Of a DNA stretch of 64,000 nucleotides, positions 59,935 to 64,000 are shown piece by piece (positions within the stretch are counted from its first letter, which is position 1; every line of letters starts with the position of its first letter). The notes beneath the pieces were generated by a model. The model was given only the letters and a program-made list of their open reading frames with translations. It was not told the origin of the DNA and ran no database searches. The position numbers and the translations under genes are program-made. The DNA lies in NCBI GenBank assembly GCA_963513935.1, contig OY740772.1:16152098-16216097 (forward strand), written 5' to 3'. Source of the stretch: Aphrophora alni (Eukaryota; Arthropoda; Insecta; Hemiptera; Aphrophoridae).

Positions 59935-60470
59935 GACCTACAACCAACCGTAACACGTTGCAATTTTCATATTTCACCACAATTTCAACAAAATCGGTAG
60001 AGTATATTTTGAGAAATAGCGTATTTTATAACAGCCTCGTGGTAGACTTTTTAAAGTTTACCAAAACTCAATTACCGACATATAAGAAGAGATTGCAACC
60101 AATATATTATTTTTAATCCTCGGAAGATAACTGCAAAATAATTATAAAAATCTTTTGACACGATTTTAATAAAATTATAATTTTAGTTTTGTGTCTTATA
60201 ACATTTACCCCTACATTTTTAATTATAGATAAATTTAAAACAGTCCCGAAATAAGGCCAAAATGTACCCACATGCCGAATTTGATAAAAATCTGTCAACA
60301 CGTTTGGAGTGTAAGAACTACACATACGACGGAAACTAGACTGACAGACGTCATTTCCAAAAAAAAAACATTTTTGGACTCATGGGACGTTAAAACGGAT
60401 ATATCCACACACAAACATTATACCAATTTTTTAACAAATCCCATAACTTTTTTTCCATCTTACATGTGAG
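59935..60470 (+). repeat. Family G dispersed repeat
   Basis: 'tcaacaaaatcggtagagta', 'cgaatttgataaaaatctgtc', 'agacgtcatttccaaaaaa' and 'caattttttaacaaatcccat' match parts of the 55.5-56.2 kb and 34.6-35.2 kb copies. Open frames at 60113-60325 and 60272-60469 lie inside. Confidence 0.6.
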
Positions 60471-60949
60471 AAAGAAAAAAACAGGAGGGGGAGGCGGCTT
60501 TTGTTTCATCTCCTTGTAAATGCTTCAAGACTTGAGTACTTGAGAAGACAATAGACTTATGATCAAGTAGGCACCGAGACAATGCCTACTTATGTTACGA
60601 TATATTTAGGTGGCAGTGGTAGTCAGACATCTTTATCACAACGATCGATAACTGGTGTATGACTATGTGGCAGCGGTTTTCTTCTGTTCTATTTCTTAAA
60701 TTAAATCAGGGTTGTTTGTTGTAGTTAAATAATACTAGAAATATACAAAATAGAAGACAACTATTTGTTAAATACTTATTACACAATCGAATGTCTTTTA
60801 TAACAGTTTTATGTAGATGATATTACAATCTCTACATTTACCTAATATAGAATTATGTTTTTTGAATTAATAAATCGTTTATGTAAGGAGTGCATTATAG
60901 TCTATAGCTCGTTTTGTTTTGTATACAATTTTTCAAAATGGGTATTTTC

Positions 60950-61345
60950 TCTGCAGTTGGTTACTAACCCACCCTGTGAACTACTTCTCAAACCAACCAT
61001 CGTTTATTGATAATGGGCCCTCCCTTCGCCACAGGATGAAGCAAACTGCATAGAATAAACCGTGTGTCCTTGGTGGGATTCTAACCCACGATCTTAGGTT
61101 CAATTCTTGATTGGAATATGTATCTTATTCCTCAAATATTGTGAACAAATATAAAATTCCTAAGTATTCTGGTAACTCAGTGATTAAAGGCATCACTTCT
61201 CTAATCAAGAGTTGCAGTTTAGATCGTGGGTTCGATTCCCACCCAGGACACACCCTCGTCAACTTTAACTCAAACCAGCCACCGTTTATTTTAGTGGGCC
61301 CTCCCTCCATCATACCAAAGTTTGCAACTAGTGTACTCATGAGCT
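60950..61345. repeat. tRNA-derived SINE-like pair with inverted heads
   Basis: On the plus strand a tRNA-like head has an A-box-like TGGTAACTCAGTGATTAAAGGC (61169-61191) and a perfect-looking B-box GGTTCGATTCC (61229-61239) in the stem GTGGG...CCCAC. The tail 'ctcaaaccagccaccgttta', 'gtgggccctccctcc' follows. At 61062-61115 the same head occurs inverted ('gtgtgtccttggtgggattc', 'taacccacgatct'), and a second tail lies at 60985-61040. The head copies can pair over about 50 bp. Acceptor-stem pairing is not evident, so it is a SINE rather than a tRNA gene. The open frames at 61111-61347 and 61125-61340 come from it. Confidence 0.65.
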
Positions 61346-61439
61346 AGGAGTATTTATTTTACTGTCTTTTCTTCTAACTTTGTATAAGGATAACATAACA
61401 GATATATGTTTTTAACAAGGGGAAATTGTAAATACAATC

Positions 61440-61570
61440 AATATCTTAAAAACATTGCACTAACTTTCCTACACACTAATCCACAAAACCAAAATAATAT
61501 TCATCCACAGTTATGGAAAAATGTCTTGGTCTTAGTAAAAATTTGATAAAATCGAATTCATGTATTCCTT
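61440..61570 (+). repeat. Family G repeat fragment
   Basis: 'acattgcactaactttccta' and the following 'cacaaaaccaaaataat'-like text match the first part of family G. Confidence 0.5.
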
Positions 61571-61880
61571 CTATAAACGTTAATCAGAAATTAGAATTTA
61601 TAATTTCAAAGTGATATGTTTATATTCGCAGTTATTGTATGTTTGATACATGTCATTGAATATATTGTAAGGAAAAGGATGAAGAATAGGTCAACATGAT
61701 TGATCACTTAGTCCTTTGAATAGGTGATAAGACTGGGGGAGAGGGTGGGATGGGAGAGTCGTATATCTTCTTAGAAACCATTTCCTGTATTTATTGGCTG
61801 GACATATTTGTTTCAGTATACTACATTGTTTAAATTTATTACACAATTTTATTAAATTTGTTAATTTAGTGGGTTTAAAA

Positions 61881-62030
61881 ATTAAAATAAAACCTGAACA
61901 CAGTGTGTCGCAAATAATACGTTTATTAAATAAAAACGCGTTTAAACAACGTTGTCGCCATCTTCAGTGATACATGGACTATAATTAATCAATAACTAAG
62001 TTACTACTGTGTCACGGGCATTATTTATAC
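61881..62030 (-). mobile_element. Small TIR element (family P), relative of 27.7 kb
   Basis: The termini 'aaataaaacctgaacacagtg' (61886-61906) and 'tactgtgtcacgggcattattt' (62004-62025) are imperfect inverted repeats. The core, read on the minus strand, is 'catgtatcactgaagatggc', then a GACAAC-GTTGTT hairpin and 'taaacgcgttt'. It matches the 27.7 kb core but lies in the opposite orientation. The first hammerhead-like box is intact (CTGAAGA, 61961-61967 on the minus strand), while GAAAC has become TAAAC. Confidence 0.65.
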
Positions 62031-62520
62031 AGAATGAGAGAGAAAGGGAGTGGCCTAAACCTATTTTACAACTTTCTAAATAGTAACCCGTTAACAAATG
62101 CCTTAGATAATTATAAGTAACTGGTTCATTAACACTTTAAAATATAATAGAAATTGTGTTCAAGTTGAATTTTAATTTTACAACATCGCACAAATCAAGA
62201 TCAATACTTAACAACAGACTAAAATTATACGTCATAATATAATGTATTTGTCAGTTATAACCCAGTGTACGAAGAATACTGTGATTTTACTGAATATTTG
62301 CAATTTCTTTTACACGTAAAGTTTGCTCACCCTTCTTGCAACTCTCGCTTCAAAGAAGACATACAACTCAGGAGAGTCCCCACACATCCTCTACTTTCTT
62401 CTCATTCACCCCGCCCTAGTCTTTTCACGTATTAAAGGACCAAGTCATCGATTATGTTCAACTTTTCCATGCAATAAATTTTAATAAAAAGTATCAATGA
62501 TGATTAAATGGAAAGTGTTT

Positions 62521-62750
62521 TTTTCTTGTTGTTTAAAGGAGAAAACTTCATCGCCTTGTAAAGGAAAGAAGAAAAGGTTGTGCCCTCCAATACCCTGATA
62601 GCATCAAAGTAAGAAGAGAACGAGAATTGGTGAAGAAAAGATGAAACAAGAGGAATCTAACGCTAGACTACATGAAAAAATGTACCCGGCTAGGTTATCT
62701 CGGAATTGTCAACTCCGTAATCACTATAAAAGACCCCCAGAGGGAGGGAA
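62521..62750 (+). repeat. Family F dispersed repeat
   Basis: 'ttcttgttgtttaaaggaga', 'ttcatcgccttgtaaaggaa', 'gagaacgagaattggtgaag', 'gaatctaacgctagactaca' and 'cggctaggttatctcggaat'. Full-length copy. Confidence 0.8.
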
Positions 62751-62929
62751 GTAGTATTAATGTGTCCATATTTTCATATGTTTAATAAACTAAATGTTCC
62801 GAATTAATACATTATCTCTGGAAACAATGTCTTGCGACTGTATGTTTGTATTGGTCTTAAATTTACAATTTCTTTGGATTAGGTGTAAATACACATTGTA
62901 GCAACTTAACAGCCTTACAACTTAAATAT

Positions 62930-63590
62930 TGCACACAGTTTCTCATTCATCTCCCCAAAACTAATTAAAATCAATAGAAAGTAAAAATTAACCACGGAAT
63001 CTGTCTTTTTCGCTTTAAAAAAAACAAAATACATTTTTTATTTTGTTTCTGTACGTCAAAGGAAAACTGAATTTTCGGTAAAAAAAACTAGTTAACATAA
63101 TATTTCTTGGTAATTGTTTACAATACCAAATATTATCCTAATAATATTATGGAATTTTGATAATTGTTAATAATAATATTATAATACATTGCCCAGAAAT
63201 ATACTGAAAATGAATATTTTCAAAATGGCGATAATATACTGGTGTATAATTTTTGTCACTAACTCAGTTATAGTCAGATCTACATAAGAAATTTAAGAAA
63301 ACATTTTGTTTCTCGTTAAAAAGAGGAATTTTTGTTTCTTGTAACTATTTTATAATTTCAATATATTCGATATTAAACCTTTTAAACGTCTGCCGTTTTC
63401 AAAAAGTACAAAATAAGTCATGGTTTACTAGTATAGTGATAAAAGGTCACATACATAATGCGTATACCAAATCTCCACTTAATAACGTATCGACTTCCAA
63501 AAAAATAATTATTTTTTTTAAACAAAAAATGGCCAACAGACGATAAATTCGAAGTGTTTCCGGGCTTATGTTTGTATAAACTTTTCTTCT
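62930..63590 (+). repeat. Family G fragment followed by diverged family M element, copy E
   Basis: 62930-63010 matches the start of family G ('attgcacacagtttctcatt', 'aattaaccacggaatctgtc'-like). From about 63040, 'gtacgtcaaaggaaaactga', 'atatttcttggtaattgttta', 'aacattttgtttctcgttaa' and 'aaaaaatggccaacagacga' follow family M order at low identity. The minus-strand frame at 63447-63776 overlaps its right end and has no known domain. Confidence 0.5.
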
Positions 63591-64000
63591 CGTTGTTAGC
63601 TCTAGAACCAGCTCCAGAACAAATTTAAATGCAGAGAAACTATTTTCAGCCGGCGAGTATGTCAGCCTGTACAAAGGAAGTTTACCTTCCTTACGAACTA
63701 ATAATAATAATAATTTTCTGCTATCATATAAAATAGTTAATATAAATGTTAGTTTGTTTTGTAACAGTTTCAGCACTATAACTTTTATAATAACAAAATA
63801 AACAATATCAACTCACTCTAACGAAGGAAGTGCTTAGCAGATGTCTGTGAGAGTTGCAGGGGTGGAGGGACAACGTGGGTGCAGAATGTACACAGTATAT
63901 TGGTTTTAATAAAACAAACACAATCAATCTTGTAATATATATAAGGATGAGTTTTTATAGCAACCCCAACTTAACATCATTCTTAATCTGTGTAGATATT

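Noticed and set aside
61169..61255. Functional tRNA gene
   Set aside because: A- and B-box-like sequences are present, but no matching acceptor stem or credible anticodon arm, and it is followed by a SINE-like tail.
63447..63776. 109-codon minus-strand open frame
   Set aside because: Overlaps a diverged family M repeat; no domain.

Overview
This 64 kb window looks like non-coding, repeat-dominated DNA from an animal nuclear genome, most likely an insect. The evidence is strong AT-richness, many arrays of TTAGG (the ancestral insect telomere motif, here internal), decayed non-LTR retrotransposons of insect type (Jockey-like, RTE/CR1-like and RNase H-bearing I/LOA-like), small inverted-repeat elements and tRNA-derived SINE-like units. 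A hemipteran would fit the style, but the sequence does not prove it. I see no host protein-coding gene, rRNA, functional tRNA, CRISPR array or bacterial-type operon. Nearly all open frames are chance or lie inside repeats.

Layout. 1-1010: two ~485 bp tandem units running off the left edge. 1.6-5.1 kb: dispersed repeats, a hammerhead-ribozyme-like motif (2.6 kb) and a ~540 bp inverted-repeat element. 5.5-6.2 kb: a broken LINE on the plus strand. 6.7-9.2 kb: TTAGG arrays, including a composite minisatellite, with a LINE tail at 7.4 kb. 9.7-15.5 kb: copies of a repeat (family J) that often ends in the hammerhead-like motif, plus another LINE tail. 16.2-17.4 kb: a large foldback element. 17.9-19.0 kb: a 1.1 kb degenerate TCAN tetranucleotide array. 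19-30 kb: sparse relics, a small TIR element (27.7 kb) and a tandem pair of tRNA-derived SINEs (28.5 kb). 30-37 kb: repeat F copies, a (CT)n(AT)n tract at the 3' side of an RNase H LINE relic, and a 19-bp minisatellite with higher-order structure. 38-44 kb: another inverted-repeat element, two short hairpin elements and two LINE 3' ends that share a 3' UTR. 47.1-48.4 kb: the best-preserved gene relic, a 5'-truncated Jockey-like insertion with 13-bp target-site duplications and a single in-frame stop. 50-64 kb: more copies of families F, G and M, a 15-bp minisatellite and an inverted SINE pair.

How parts relate. The LINE relics (5.5, 7.4, 11.9, 33, 42.2, 43.4 and 47.2 kb) would once have encoded reverse transcriptases able to mobilise themselves and the SINEs. 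All appear dead except that the 47-48 kb copy is recent and nearly open. The inverted-repeat elements (families M and P and the 16 kb foldback) have no transposase here and would depend on enzymes encoded elsewhere. The most intriguing signal is a CTGANGA / hairpin / GAAAC motif, resembling a hammerhead ribozyme core, that recurs in several otherwise different repeats.

Family letters (F, G, H, J, K, M, N, P) are my own labels, used only in this annotation. Repeat boundaries were read by eye and may be off by tens of bases.
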